Shown one piece after another: positions 49,894 to 62,801 of a DNA stretch of 64,000 bases (positions are counted from its first letter, which is position 1; each line of letters begins with the position of its first letter). The DNA is from Vigna angularis (taxonomy: Eukaryota; Streptophyta; Magnoliopsida; Fabales; Fabaceae). The stretch is from the NCBI RefSeq assembly GCF_016808095.1, contig NC_068977.1, positions 30,591,364-30,655,363 of the forward strand, in the 5' to 3' direction. The notes beneath the pieces are model-generated. The model was not told the origin of the DNA. It worked only from the letters and a program-made list of their open reading frames with translations, and made no database searches. The position numbers were made by a program, and so were the translations under genes.

Positions 49894-52800
49894 CATGTTA
49901 ATGGTATATTTTAAGGTTTTTATAAAATACAGATGACCGACGCTTGTTATGAGATACAAATAAAACTAGGAAAGTAGTTTTGACAATATATTGTTCATCA
50001 CCGGCCACGTTTCAAATTACTTATCGTTTTAAGTATTTTAAATATTGAAGTGTTTATAAATTAAAATACACAAAATAGTAGTTAGTTAGTACGAGTTACT
50101 ATTCACTTGAGTGTTTCATTCATTGATATACCTATCTCTTTTAATAAAATTTTGAGCATATAGAAATACTTTGTCATGAGTATAATTAATTGCTTTTGTA
50201 ATTGGTTTAACAAATTGGCTCTGTTATCAACTAAAAAACATTAAATGAAATAATTATATTTTATATAAAAAAAATTCATCTCAGAATGTTTAGAAAGTAA
50301 ATTTGAAATAAAACAATAACAGTACTAATAATTTTTATTAGTTTGAAACACTCAAACTAATAAAAACTGATTTCAAGGAATAAAGATGGGGAATAAGAGT
50401 AATATAGAAGGAGAAGTGCAAGGAAGAAAAAGTCATTAGATAACACGGTACGGATCATGGACCCCAATGGAGTCGTAAAACCATTCAATACATTTTCTTT
50501 GGACCATCCCGTATTTTCTTCTCGCACTCCCAAAATATTAAAAATTCACTAGTCTGCTATTATCAGAAATACTTCATAATCAATTTAAACTATTATTCCA
50601 AATTACTAGAATATGGTTTTTGATGACGTAGTTCTGGATTATATAATTGAAAACGTGATTTCGGGTTATATAATTTAAAATATAATTCTAAATGTTTAAA
50701 TTATATCATCTGTAAATATATTTTAGATTATGTAATTTAAAATTATACTTTAGATTATATAATATACAACTGTAACATAAATTATACCATCTGAAATTTA
50801 AATATGATTCAGATTACGTAGTTTAAAATATATTTTAATTCAACTGTGAAATCTGAAATCTTAAATATAGTTTTATATTATTTAATCCAAAATTTAATTT
50901 TGAAAAAGTCATCTTGAATTATTCAATAAATAAATCATTATTGAAACAATAATTACAAACCTCTGGAAACAACAAATGCACACAATATATATAAGGATAG
51001 GTTTTTCCAAAACCGATCTCGAACACGTAAATCATAAAGTCTTCAAAATACTCTAAAAGAAGTGAGGTTTTTTATTTAAAAAATAAAAAATAAAATATTT
51101 TAGTAATTGCATTATAGTTATGGGTGAGAGAAGAAAGTATAGAGGTAGGGTTAGAAAATGTCACATTCTTTATTTACAAGCACTAAAGATGATTAAAAAT
51201 AAGTCCAGACAACTTTCAACTTATAGAAAATAGATTTTGTAAACTTTCAACTTATAGAAAATAGATTTTGTACTTACCCTGCCTAATAGATATATTAAGA
51301 TCTAAAAAGTTTAATTAAGCCTCCTCACTTTAAAATAATCTAAACTTACACGTATTAAAATAATATCCACATATTATAATCAATACAGTTTAATATTATG
51401 ATTATTATTTACTATAATATTATTATTAACTACACTAATATTATATACTTAAGATAAGTATTATTTTAATCAATACATAAATTCATGATATATATTAATC
51501 ATATAAATACAACTCTTTTCAAGGAATACTCATTTCATAATTATTCATACTCATTATATTCATAAAAATCATAAAATTTCTTACTAACTTAAACATCGAA
51601 AAATCTTTTAAAGATAAATATCCCTTAAGATCAAACTCTAATAACTTTGTATAAAAGTTAAACATTAAAAAAACACTCAATTTAAATATGTCTACATGGT
51701 TTCCAAAATTATTAACAAGATCAATCTCATGTCAACACACCACCAATGAATGACACTTGCATTTTACTTACTATTCATTCAATGATAGCTTAGGTTTTAT
51801 CTAGAAGAAATGAGAAAATAACAGTTCATAGTCATAAGACAAGCCTACACCAATTAAAAAGAAAAAAGAAACTGTTCATCAACCAATGTACATAGGTAAA
51901 CAGAAGTGAATGAGAAGACTTCATTCCAGTAAATCATCAATTCAACAATTCACCAAGACATGCTTTTACCTGCATGGGTCTCAGAAATCAATTATTACAG
52001 TTTCATATGTACCAAAAAGAAACATGCAATTATAACCCTTCACAACATGTTCTGTCAGTTGGATCCAACACCTATCAATGGCCCTCAATGTTCTCTGGTA
52101 GGCTCTTAATTAACACAACCACTGACTTCATTAATCGAAGAGATTCACCACTTTTAAGAACAGATCTGCTTTAACTTAACACCAAATTGAGTCTTTTTTA
52201 TAAACATAAATAAAATAGCACAAGGGTATGCTAGGCTCAAATCCTATTTATGGAAAGATTTGTTTGAGTATCTTAATTTTAGAACATCACATTTTCTAAT
52301 GGAAAAAACAGTTTTTATAGTTCTTTTTATACGTTTGTTCAAACTTCTGTCAGAAATAAGCTGAAAACAGCTCATTTGATAAGCTATATAGCTTACTTTA
52401 GTAAGCTGTTGCAGCTGTTTCTTGTAAAAATTACTTTTTTTTGTCATTTTTTCAAAAGCATATTACTTATAGGTTTAAGAATTTTCTCCCTATACTACAC
52501 TAGAGAAAAGAAATTGATAAGCCCTAGCACTCAAAAGCAACACTAAAAGAAGCCACAAAGTAATAATCTCAAATCAGCATTCCATAATCCAAAAAAGGAA
52601 TGGATGCTTTACAAAGTGCTAATAGCAGCAATAAAGTGTTGTAGCACTAGGGAATTTGATGCATTGCATTCATGACAGTTCATTTCTATATTGCTTTTGC
52701 TTTTTGTCCATGGTTGGTTGGAAAAAGGTGATTAAAACAAAAGGGCATTAACCACAAAACCCAAAAGAAAAGGAAAAACCACAATTGCAGACTATTAGAG

Positions 52801-53034
52801 AGAATAAATGGCTGAAATGAATAGAAATAGTGATATAAATCACTTAACTAGACTACAACCAAAGTCCAAGGCATTCACATTCATTCACAGAAAAGATAGT
52901 CCTATGTTAAGGACACAGAAACATGTCACGCCTTAAAGGGTCACCATCACCATTACCATGACCATGAACAAGTGGCCAAACACTAGAAAACTGATGTGGT
53001 GTTGATGGTTAAACTAATTCAAGTAAAACTCAAA
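49889..53034. other. Intergenic DNA, including a degenerate AT-rich repeat
   Basis: No gene is supported. About 50590-50900 shows repeated imperfect units of the type 'gattatgtaatttaaaat'. A 31-bp direct doublet 'aactttcaacttatagaaaa…' lies at about 51208-51270. The 3' flank of the receptor-kinase gene occupies the right end. Confidence 0.45.
50590..50900. repeat. Degenerate tandem AT-rich repeat
   Basis: Many variants of GATTATRTAATTTAAAAT-like units, spaced irregularly about 30-40 bp apart, indicate an old minisatellite-type array. Confidence 0.45.
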
Positions 53035-56000
53035 TCAAAGACAGCTACTACAATTCCCCAGTTCTTGAACAATGGCTTCCATGCTTGGCCTCTCAAACTG
53101 AGATTCATGGGAGCAAAGTAAAGCCATTTTGGCTAGTTTAGCTGCCTCATATTCAAAGAACTTGCCACGCAAGTTCGGGTCAATAAATTCTTGGAATGTA
53201 AAGGACTCTGCTGCAAGGCGCATTGCACTTGTGATCTTCTGTTTCCCTGTGATAATCTGGAAAAGAAGCACTCCAAATGCATAAACATCACTTTTCTCCG
53301 TGAACCGGCCGGTTGTGGTGTATTCTGGAGCCAAGTATCCCTTTGCTGCACTACCCTTTAGTGCAGAGAAGACAATGTCATTGGTGAGAAGCTTGTACAG
53401 GCCGGAATCTGAAAGCATCGGGTTGTACCGCCGATCGAGTAGCACTTTCTCAGCTGAGATGTTTTGGTGAACAAGGGCTGGTTTGTTTGATTTGTGTGCA
53501 TGTAAATATGCTATACCTGGTTAAGAAAACAAGGTTTCTGTTCAGTATACACATGAAGATTGGAAACCATGAGAATATGCCACTTCTTGTGTTAAGTAAT
53601 TAAATGATCACTTCATCAAAATGAATGAATGCAAATGGATCACAATAATGTTGAAGGAAATTTAGTCTACAATTAGGCTATAGTTTTGCAACTGAGCATG
53701 TGTTTATTTAAAGCATATAATATGTAATATAATGTAATATGATGGTGTTAGCTTAGCATCTCTTGAAGCATCTATGAATAGTAGTAGCAAGAAAAGAAAT
53801 GCTCTCAGTTATTCACCAAACATAGCAATAGCATGCTGTTGGTTGTGTATGTATACTTTATATCTTGGAATATTTAAAAGATGCTGATTTTGAAGAATCA
53901 AAGTATTTTAATAAAAGGTGTGGTAGAAGAGTGACCTTTAGCAATTCCTTTCACAATAGAAATTCTAGTTGACCATTCAAGAACTTCTCCATCACCTTCC
54001 TTCACATCAAGGTAGCGTGTAAGGTTTCCATTAGGAACAAAATCATAGACCAGAAAGCATTCTCCTCGTCCCCTTGAACAACAAAATCCTCTCAACCTCA
54101 CTAGATGTTCATTTCTCAGTGAGGTCAAAATGTTCAATCCCTTCAAAAACTCAGCTTCATCTGATTTGCAACTAGTTTTACTGATGCTCTTGATAGCAAC
54201 AGCAGATCCATCTCTCAAAACCCCTTTATATGTAGCACTAAAGTTGCTCTTCCCCAACAGATTCAACTCTGAGAAATACTGAGTAGCTGACTCCACTTCT
54301 TCCAAGTTGAACCTGAAACTCTGGAACAAATCTTGCTTATCCCCGTTGAAATTCCTGCTATCAGCCAAAGGGTCCCACCCATTAGAATACTCAAGGCTAA
54401 CCAAAGGAGATCCATTTTTCCTGTATATAGTCTTGGCTTGATCTGTACTTAGTCGGCCTTCAGAAGTATCAAAGGCACTTCCAAGCTTTTGTTTCCGCCG
54501 CCTATACACGGTGAAGGTCAAAACACCAATTGCTGATACTGCAATTGTTACTAGAACAATGGCAACTGTGATAGATGTGGCTTGTTTGGATTTAGATGGA
54601 TTTTGGCAATGAGTTGTATTGCAAGGCAACTTTACATTAGCAGTCTCTGGGATATCCCTAGAGATACTTCCAACTCCTGCTCCATAAGGTTCTGGTCGAG
54701 TGAGATTAACATTATTTGAAGCAGTGCAAGCTTTCAAGGATGAAAACCCAACTCCACATAACCCCACATTGTTTTCATACACAAATCCATTCTCTAGTCT
54801 CTTCAAAGCTTCATCAAACAAAGGAAAGCAGATTAAACTTATGTTAAATAAAAATATCGATAAAGAAATGGACAGAACAGAACCAATAAAATACCAGTAG
54901 GTACATTCCCAGAGAGAGTGTTGTTGTGAACATCCAGAACTTGCAGTGAAGGGAGATTGGCTAGTTTAGTGGGAATGGAACCAAAGAGATTATTAGAACT
55001 CAAATCTAGCCTCGTCAACATTTCCAAATCTCCTAGGGTAGCAGGGATAGCTCCAGCCAACTGGTTTGACTGAAGAGCAAGAACACTGAGCTTTTTCAAA
55101 TCGACAAGCTGTGTAGGTATGCTTCCTGTTAACTGATTATAACAGAGCTGCAAAACTGCAAAAACATGTGAAAAGAACAAATAAGCACACTCCCAAAATT
55201 AAACCATTAATCAAACACGATTTCAACGAAAAAAGCCAAAGCAAACAGTAAGAATTCAGTTCTAGGGAACAGACACTGATATGCGTTTGGAACTTTTTTA
55301 TATGAACAATTTTCGATGCTAGAATTTTGAATGAATTGTAGCATTACATAAATCCTTCGTTTATGCAGAAAAAAAAATATTAAATAGATCTCAGAAACTG
55401 GGACAAGAGGTTAAAAATACTGTTACCCTTTAATTTTCTAGTTCATACCTACCTCTTGCAGTTAACACCAGGTTGTTCAAAATAATCTCAATAGTTGCAA
55501 AAACATCCTTCTGGTCCAAAAACATTCGAAGCTACCATTCTTTTTCGTTATCACGTGAATTAACTATTTTGGAACATCACGGTGCAAGAGAACCAACCAT
55601 TGGATGGAGAAAAAAGGATAAAAATACCAATCACAGAAAAAGAAACTCAATGACACAGCAAATAAACAAAACAAAGCTCGAATCTTTCGGTAAAACCCGC
55701 AATCACACAACATTCAAAAAACCCAACAAAAAACCTTTGACAAAGGACCACAAGAAGCCAAATCAAGGTGAGAAATACTGAAAGTTTCAATTTTTAAACC
55801 ATAAATGGCATAATTATACCTTGAAGCTTCTCCATCTTGCCAATCTCAGGTGGGATTTCACCAGACAAATGATTGACATTCAGGTACAAGTCACTAAGCT
55901 CAGTCAAGTTTGCAACTTCCCTTGGAATCTCCCCATACAAAGAATTGTAATGCAAGTAGAGTCCTGTCAAGTGCTTAAGTCCACCAATGGCCGGTGAAAG

Positions 56001-56261
56001 CCTCCCAGAAAGGCCTTTCCCCTGCAGAGAAACATTTGCCACCTGACCCTTCTCATTGCAAGCGACTCCCTCAAAGTAACCACCACAGGGGTTTCCATCC
56101 ATGGTCCATGAGGACAGAAATCGCCCCTCTGGATCCAAACTGGATTTCAGGTCCATCAGAGCTCTAAGCTCGTCATTGCCACAGACACATGTTGGATTCA
56201 AGAGCAAAGCCAGGAGGAGGAGGAGGAAGAGAAGCGGAAGCAGATGCACTGAACAAACCAT
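53035..56261 (-). CDS. LRR receptor-like kinase with predicted pseudokinase domain
   Basis: Four exons on the minus strand join in frame at GT-AG sites: 55820-56261, 54895-55155, 53936-54808 and 53035-53516, giving 685 residues. The signal peptide is residues 1 to about 28 (a leucine run ending CVCG). An LRR N-cap with NPCGGYFEGVAC and about six LRRs (LSGEIPPEIG, LTGSIPTQL, LFGSIPTKL, LSGNVPT) reach about residue 235. A Ser/Thr-rich juxtamembrane stretch and a membrane span at about 311-335 (VAIVLVTIAVSAIGVLTFTV, then YRRRK) follow. In the kinase domain VAIK Lys (about 441) and APE (588-590) are kept. The glycine loop is degenerate (GKSNFSATYKG), HRD reads HQN (542-544), the catalytic-loop Asn is Lys (549) and DFG reads DSG (562-564). 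It likely signals by scaffolding at the plasma membrane. It resembles a small Arabidopsis LRR-RLK subfamily ending NCSSCL (from memory). It is intact by inspection. Confidence 0.93.
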
Positions 56262-57754
56262 GTTCAGATGAAAATGGTAACTGATTCAACCAAACTCCTT
56301 GCTATGGTTATTGTTTTTATGTTGTTGTTCTGAAAACTATTTTACTAGATTCTGTAACAGCAGTGTTTGTGTCTGGTTTTGTGCGTTTTTCTTTTCTCTC
56401 TACTAAGTGGTGGTGGAAGTGACAAAAGGTGCAGGAAAACAGACAGGTCAGAAACTAAAAAGGAAACATAAAACAATAAACAGTAATTTAAAACACAGGT
56501 GTAAAAATCGGAGAAATTTTAAGCCAAATTTGGCCAAGCACAAAGGGTGTTAATGTAGCTTATCCTTTACTTAAGCAACATAATTAGTGATTATAATTAC
56601 AAATATTGAGAGAATAAAGAAAGGGGTGAAAAGCAGTGGTGCACATTGCATGGGAGTTATGATGCACATGCAGTGTTGACCGTGAGATTGGTTGAAGTTT
56701 GAAAAGGTATGTATGAGGTAGTGTGCATGTTGTGGTGTGTTTGGACGTGACATTTGTTCTCTGATATAACTGCTGTGTATTCATTCTTTGGAAGTGAAAA
56801 GAGAGATTTTTGTTTTTGGGTGGAGAGAAAGTAAGATAGTGTTACAGTGATGCTATCATCATTTTTATTATTTATTATGAGAACTAAAATCAACAGAGAT
56901 TTTTCCACCTATCCAAACAAAGCATAGAGAGATGTAAACTTAATTATATTCTTAACTTTGCACTCGTAATAACTTTTTCTCACTTCATTTAAGTTTCGCT
57001 ACAATCCAATTATTATGGTTTATCTCACTTAATTTAGCTTTTGTTTGAATTAGATTTGATTGAGACTTTTGTATTTTTTAAATTTTATTTTTTCAGTTAA
57101 ATTTTTATTAATTTTGTATTTATTAGGTATTTGAATTTTTTTATATTTTTTAATTAAATTTTTATATTATATTTTTTATTAATTGTCTTCACTTATTAAA
57201 AAATATCATTAAATATGTATCTACGTGAAATTATAATTTATTGTTACATGAAACTTTCATAAATTTTGATTTACAAATTTTAAAATAAATGAATATAACT
57301 TTTTTAATTCAACATTACTTTTTTTTTACGTTTCTAAGTTACATTAAAATTAAGGGAATAAAAGATTTTACATTAAAAAATAAAGAAAATTAGTAAAATG
57401 TCACTTTTTATTCACTTTTCTTTAGTTTTTGTATTTCAATCTTTTTTATTTACACCCTCCTTTTCACTCTTGGGTCCAAATAAAAACTCAGACATACCTC
57501 TTTGTTTTGATATAAATCCAAAAAATTCCTAATTTTCCAAATATTTATGATTTATTTCACTTCATTTGAATTTGAATTTTGCTATTACACTCCTTTTTTT
57601 CACTTACTTTGTTTTGCTATGAATCCAAAAAATTGTTAATTTTACAAATATTTACGATTTATTTCACTTCATTTTAATTTTAATTTTGTTATTACATTGC
57701 CCTGTCATACTCATTCTCATTTTTAAAGAAAAATTCCATTCTCATCTCAATACT

Positions 57755-57757
<3 letters not shown>
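56262..57757. other. Upstream region of the receptor-kinase gene and intergenic DNA
   Basis: It contains the promoter of the minus-strand receptor gene, with no clear TATA recognised by eye. AT-rich DNA with repeated 'tatgatttatttcacttca' phrases (near 57546 and 57654) follows. No other gene is supported. Confidence 0.4.

Positions 57758-57801
<44 letters not shown>
57758..57801. repeat. (TA)n microsatellite abutting MULE-like copy A, left
   Basis: TA run of about 44 bp ending directly at the element's left terminus. Confidence 0.95.
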
Positions 57802-57803
<2 letters not shown>

Positions 57804-59007
57804 GGTTTGCTAACGCGCGTACGCCTAATTTTCAGTTGGTACGTTTTAGTAATGTGTACCGGGTTTTAGTGGACAAAAATATCCTTATATATCATGGATT
57901 CTAAGTTTTAAGGTTAAGGATATTTTAATAATTTTCATTCTCAAAACTAAAAAAAAAGAAACCCCAAACCCTTACTCACCTCTCTCATTCCTCTCAACCC
58001 TTTCTTTTTTATCTTTTTCACTCCAACCTTTTCTCTGTCATCGCTACTGTAGTTCCAATTAAAAAAATAAGAAACATTTGCCTTTAAACAATTTGCCTTT
58101 GTAAAGAGTTGAGTAATTGACATATTCACCTTCAGGCAAAGGTGCATTCAAGATCTCTTCAATTTCACCATCTTCACTAACCTCTCTAATTTCATCTGCA
58201 GAATCATCATCTCTAAAAAAACTCCTCCAGGCCAATTACCAATTCTTTTGGATGTCATTATGCTTGTGAAAATTAGATAAAATTATATACGACAAAAATT
58301 ATAAAATGAAAACTCATTATAAAGTCATTTTTTGTAAGAAATTGTTTAACAATGAGTGTTTCTGATTTTTTTCAAGGCCAATTACCAATTCTTTTGATGT
58401 CATTATGCTTGTGAAAATTAGATAAAATTAGATAAGACAAAAATCATAAAATAAAAACTCATTATAAAATCATTTTTTTGTAAGAAATTGTTTAACGAGT
58501 ATTTCTGATTTTTTTCCAGGTCAATTACCAATTCCTTTATCTTTGTGAAAATTGGATAAAATTAGATAAGACAAAAATTATAAGATGAAAACTCATTATA
58601 AAATCATTTTTTTGTAAGATGGTTTAACGGCAAGTGTTTTTGATTTTTGATTTTTTCAATTGGGGCTACAGTAGGGATGACAAAGAAAAGATTGGAGTGA
58701 GAAAGATGAAAGAGAAAAAGTTGAGAGAAATTTTTGATTTTTTCAATTGGGGCTACAGTAAAGATGATAGAGAAAAGATTGGAGTGAAAAAAAATGAAAG
58801 AGAAAGGGTTGAGAGGAATGAGAGAGGTGAGTAAGGGTTTGGGGGTTTCTTTTTTTCTTTTTTTTAGTTTTGAGAATGAAAATTATTAAAATACCCTTAA
58901 CCTTAAAACTTAGAATCCATGATTTATAAGGATATTTTTGTCCACTAAAACCCGATACACATTGCTAAAACGTACCAACTGAAAAACAGGCGTACGCGCA
59001 TTAGCAA

Positions 59008-59011
<4 letters not shown>
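57802..59011. mobile_element. Long-TIR MULE-like element, copy A
   Basis: Terminal inverted repeats are about 275 bp long: left arm 57802 to about 58080, right arm about 58736-59011. Both open with GGGTTTGCTAAYGCGCGTACGCC and continue closely matched through 'cagttggtacgttttag', 'ggattctaagttttaaggtta' and 'acctctctcattcctctcaac'. The interior has three tandem copies of a roughly 150-bp unit (about 58228-58640) and a doublet of about 88 bp (58647-58823). There is no transposase. The element sits between two (TA)n tracts, so its target duplication cannot be read. Confidence 0.85.
58228..58640. repeat. Tandem ~150-bp repeats inside MULE-like copy A
   Basis: Three units each hold 'ccaattaccaattc', 'tgtgaaaattagataaaatta', 'gacaaaaattataa' and 'ttttttgtaagaaattgtttaa'. 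The related element at 49008-49824 has two such units. Confidence 0.8.

Positions 59012-59096
<85 letters not shown>
59012..59096. repeat. (TA)n microsatellite abutting MULE-like copy A, right
   Basis: About 85 bp of TA units starting directly at the element's right terminus; the longest such run in the window. Confidence 0.95.
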
Positions 59097-59099
<3 letters not shown>

Positions 59100-59603
59100 T
59101 TCTATCTTATTTTCATCTCAACTCAATAAGGGATATAAACATGTATCTATACCCCTGACAACTTTCTTATTGTATATGTATTAATTAATTAATTTATATA
59201 AAATATTTAAAAAATTGTAAAAAATAAAAGCATAATATTAACGAATATCCAATATTAAAATAATATATTCTCATTTTTTTCAATATCAAATAAATATTTT
59301 ATCAGACATTCATTAAATTTACAAAACACTAAAACTGATAAAATTTAAAAATATTTTTAAAAGGTTACAAAATAGAAAATAAATATTTAAATTTAAAAAT
59401 ATTCTAAATACCTTTTTACTCTCATTTTTTAAATTTTAATAAAATTTCTATTTTTATATACTAATACAAATTATAATATACTATTATAATGAAATCACAA
59501 AAAAAAGTTAAACTAATAATATTTAAAATTTAAAATAATTTTTTTGAACTTTATTACATGAAGAAGGATTATAAACAAGATTCATGACAATAACATTAAA
59601 TTT
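59097..59603. other. AT-rich intergenic spacer
   Basis: No gene or element is supported. Confidence 0.4.
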
Positions 59604-59612
59604 ATTATATTA

Positions 59613-59990
59613 GGCTTAAATGTTTATTTCGTCCTCATATTAATAGGTGAATTTTTGTTTAGTACCTGTTTTAAAATTGAAGACATTAGGTTCTATGTTA
59701 TGAATAGTGTATGAATAAAGTTTTGTCCCGTTAAGTTGACACTAACGACGTTAAGTTTATGTTGATGTGGTCCTATTTTTTCTTTTTTGTCTTCTCTCTT
59801 CTGTTGTCTAACTTTTTTTTTCTCTTGTTCAGTTTGTTTTTTCTTTGATGATTTGTTGAACCTGTTTTTTTCTTTGTGGACCTTATTCATTTATTTTTCA
59901 TAACAAAGAGACCCAATGTCTTCATTTTTAAAACCGGGTAATAAACAGAAATTCACCTTTTAACATGGGAACGAAGTAAGCATTTAAACC
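59613..59990. mobile_element. MULE-type MITE with perfect 9-bp target duplication
   Basis: A 378-bp non-coding element starts GGCTTAAATG and ends CATTTAAACC. The inverted arms match over about 90 bp ('ttcgt.c.cat.tta..aggtgaattt.tgttta' and 'gaagacatt.ggt'). It is flanked by identical ATTATATTA at 59604-59612 and 59991-59999. The middle contains a CCGTTAAGTTGACACTAACG palindrome-like core typical of this legume MITE style. Confidence 0.85.
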
Positions 59991-59999
59991 ATTATATTA

Positions 60000-61129
60000 C
60001 AATAAATGAATTTATTTTATGCAAGTAATATAATTATATTAATAATAACAAATTAAAAAATAAAAATAATTATATAAAAAGTATTACAACAATATTTTAC
60101 ATGCTAAAAATGAAAAACAAATAAAAATATTAAAAAAAGTGTGCCTTGAGATCAAATTGAAACCACGTAAAAAAAACAGATGTATAATTAAAAATATGAT
60201 AAAAACAAAAAATATTTTAACAATTTAAAAAAATTACAAATATTAAACTAAAAATAATGAAAATTATTTTGATAAAACAGAGATAATTCTTAAATGAAAC
60301 GAAAATTAAAAATAAAATAAAAAAAAAAGATAATTTTTATCTAGTAAATAAAGAATTATGTTCTCAAAAGAGTTAAATATTTTTACTTAAGAAAATATAA
60401 TAAATTATGATATTAAAAAAGAATAAAAATATTAAAATATGAGATATTAAATTAAAAGAATATAAAAATGAAAACAAAACAAATGTATACCTATTTGTCT
60501 TCGTCTCAAATGCCTAATTAAAAAGTTAAGTTGTACCAATACTCATATTTATAAAAAAATACAAAATAAATAAAAAATGTCTGTTAAAACAAAAAACGGA
60601 CTTAAAAAATATCTTCGAGTTTATTTATCATCCGTTACACACAGAATTTGCACTTGTATCCATGAATAATTTATTTTTTCAACTGCTACATTTATGAGTC
60701 CTGTTTTGTCAACTAAAACCTTATTTAATGCTAAAAGCAGTAATGATGGCATTTAATTCATATTTTTATTATTAATTTCAATCTTTCATCGCAAAAAGAT
60801 ATTTATATTTAGTTCACTTCAAAAGCTTAATTTGGTATTTGTCTGGTTTAATTTAAACTTTTGCATCTGACCTCCTTCAATATTTGTCACAAAAATATAC
60901 AAATCCATTTCTTAAATAAAGTCATAAAAAAATAATCTAAAAGTAAGATTGAATTCTATCATATGTATCCATCTAAAAATTACTTTAAGAATACAAAATT
61001 GTTGATTAATATAATGAAATATTTTTGTAAATAGTTTAGATATAAATAAGGATCGAGAAGAGTTAGTCTTGAGAGTGCACAAGTGGCAGCAGTAACGAGA
61101 TTCAAAGTATAATAATAAAATAAGCTAAT
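60000..61129. other. Intergenic DNA, no supported gene
   Basis: Strongly AT-rich sequence, poly-A/T-rich, without open frames of note. Confidence 0.45.
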
Positions 61130-61153
61130 ATATATATATATATATATATATAT
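61130..61153. repeat. (TA)n microsatellite
   Basis: TA run of about 24 bp upstream of the diverged LTR. Confidence 0.85.
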
Positions 61154-62214
61154 GTTGGATTTAAAGTTTCTTCGGTACTTGAGAAACTTGCATTGTTCTT
61201 TAAAGTCACTCTCTTCCTTGTCCTTTTTTCTCTCTCTTTTCTTTTTCATTTCTCTTCATTGAGTTGTTGGATTTCCGATCAAGAGGTGCCCAGACGTCCA
61301 TGGCGTAGAGGGCTCCATAACTGACCGATCAGTTTCTTTGTTATAGTCGGGTAAGCTGTTTTCCCTTTTCTCTGCATGTTCTTGAGCTGGATCATGTGAT
61401 TTCTACTAGTTGCATGTAACTAGTAGTGTTATTCTTATACTTTCTGTCAAACTCTAGCTCTAAAAGTTGTTTCTATCACCAATTTAGTGATTTATAGGAT
61501 TTGGTTGAGTTCATTGTTGTGTGAGGTACTGTTAGGGCATTCTGGTGAGTTGTGTTGTGTGACCTTTGAGGTAAGGAGAGTTAGAATATTTCTTTAAATT
61601 GGTTGCATGAGGTGTATGTATACTGAATTCTGAATTGGTGTACTGTTTGAAGTTGTATTTTACGTTTTTGAGTATATTGTGTGGTATGTGTTGAAATGTG
61701 AAATCTGTGAACTGTGCTATGATGTTATGAACTGAGTGGATGAGTTTAATTTACTATAATTGATTAGGTTGGGAGTGATTTGGGGTGTGAAATCTGTTAC
61801 AACATTGTTTAGATAGAAAGCATAGTGAATTGATAGTGTTTTAAGTTATTTTGGAGGAAGTGAGAATTTGAGAGTTAGGAGTCTAGGGCTCTTGTAGTCT
61901 GTTGGGATAGTATAAGGATGTTATTTGTGACTTGTTAGAGTCATCAAACTGGTCAAAAATAGGTGCAAAGTAGTAGAATTGGAATTGGGTCCCTAAGTTG
62001 TGGAAATTGGTGTTTTAGAGATTATTTTGAGTCTTAATCACTCTAGATTTGTAGTAAGGAGGGTTGGGATCATCTAGATAAGTTTAATTAAGTATAAAAC
62101 ACGAATTAGGGGTGTTAGAAGTTGGGGAATATGACTAAAAATGGTAAAGGGTATGTGAGTTGCATAATTATGCAGAATTTGCGTTTTACAGAATTTGCGT
62201 TCTGTAGATTATGC

Positions 62215-62615
62215 AGACTCGCTGAGCGAATTGTTTCGCACAGCGAGTCACCCTAGCAAGATGCTCTCTATCAGGGTATTCACATAACGAATTGGTGCGT
62301 TGTGCAAATGGCTAGAGAGGGTTGCGCTCTGTTTGGTGATTCGCATAGCGAATCTAGACGCTGTGCGAATGGTGGTTGCCTGGAAAAATGTTTGTTTAAT
62401 TCAAATAGCGAATTTGGGGCGCTATGCGAGGGTTTAGGGTCTGATAATGTGTAGCAGAATTTTCAATTTAACTAAACGCATAGACTTGGTGCGCTGAGCG
62501 AATGGACTTTAGCTGAGCGCATAGGCTTGGTGTGCTGAGCGAATGTGAGTGAGTAAAATCCACTGTTTCTGTTATTCGCACATCGAGTTTGGTGCGCTGA
62601 GCAGCTTGCCCAGAA
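62215..62615. repeat. Cluster of short palindromic 'TTCGCATAGCGAA'-type motifs
   Basis: Within 400 bp there are at least eight variants of an inverted motif (cgctgagcgaat, cgcacagcgag, cgcatagcgaat, gcgctatgcga, gcgctgagcgaat, gcgcataggc). They alternate with 'ttggtgcgctg' linkers and lie inside the diverged LTR. The array LTR lacks them. Confidence 0.7.
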
Positions 62616-62801
62616 CCTGTTTTTATTCTTTTTATTCTTGTTTTCTGGTAACCTTGAACTATGTTTTGATTATTAAAATGATGTAGAAGTATCTATGATA
62701 GTGTATGATCAGTGAGGTTATATGTTTGGATTCAATGTGATAGTATTATGGTATTTGGTTGTTCATGTCTTGAGTTAAGTTTCAAAGTGACAGTATGGTT
62801 G

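Noticed and set aside
53133..53351. Overlapping minus-strand frame inside the last receptor-kinase exon
   Set aside because: Shadow frame; the annotated exon frame contains the kinase subdomains and continues across the splice junctions.
57947..58834. Frames with FFNW(N/G)YS and DDREKIGV motifs on both strands
   Set aside because: They fall in the inverted arms and tandem units of the MULE-like elements, which explains their recurrence at 49150-49350.
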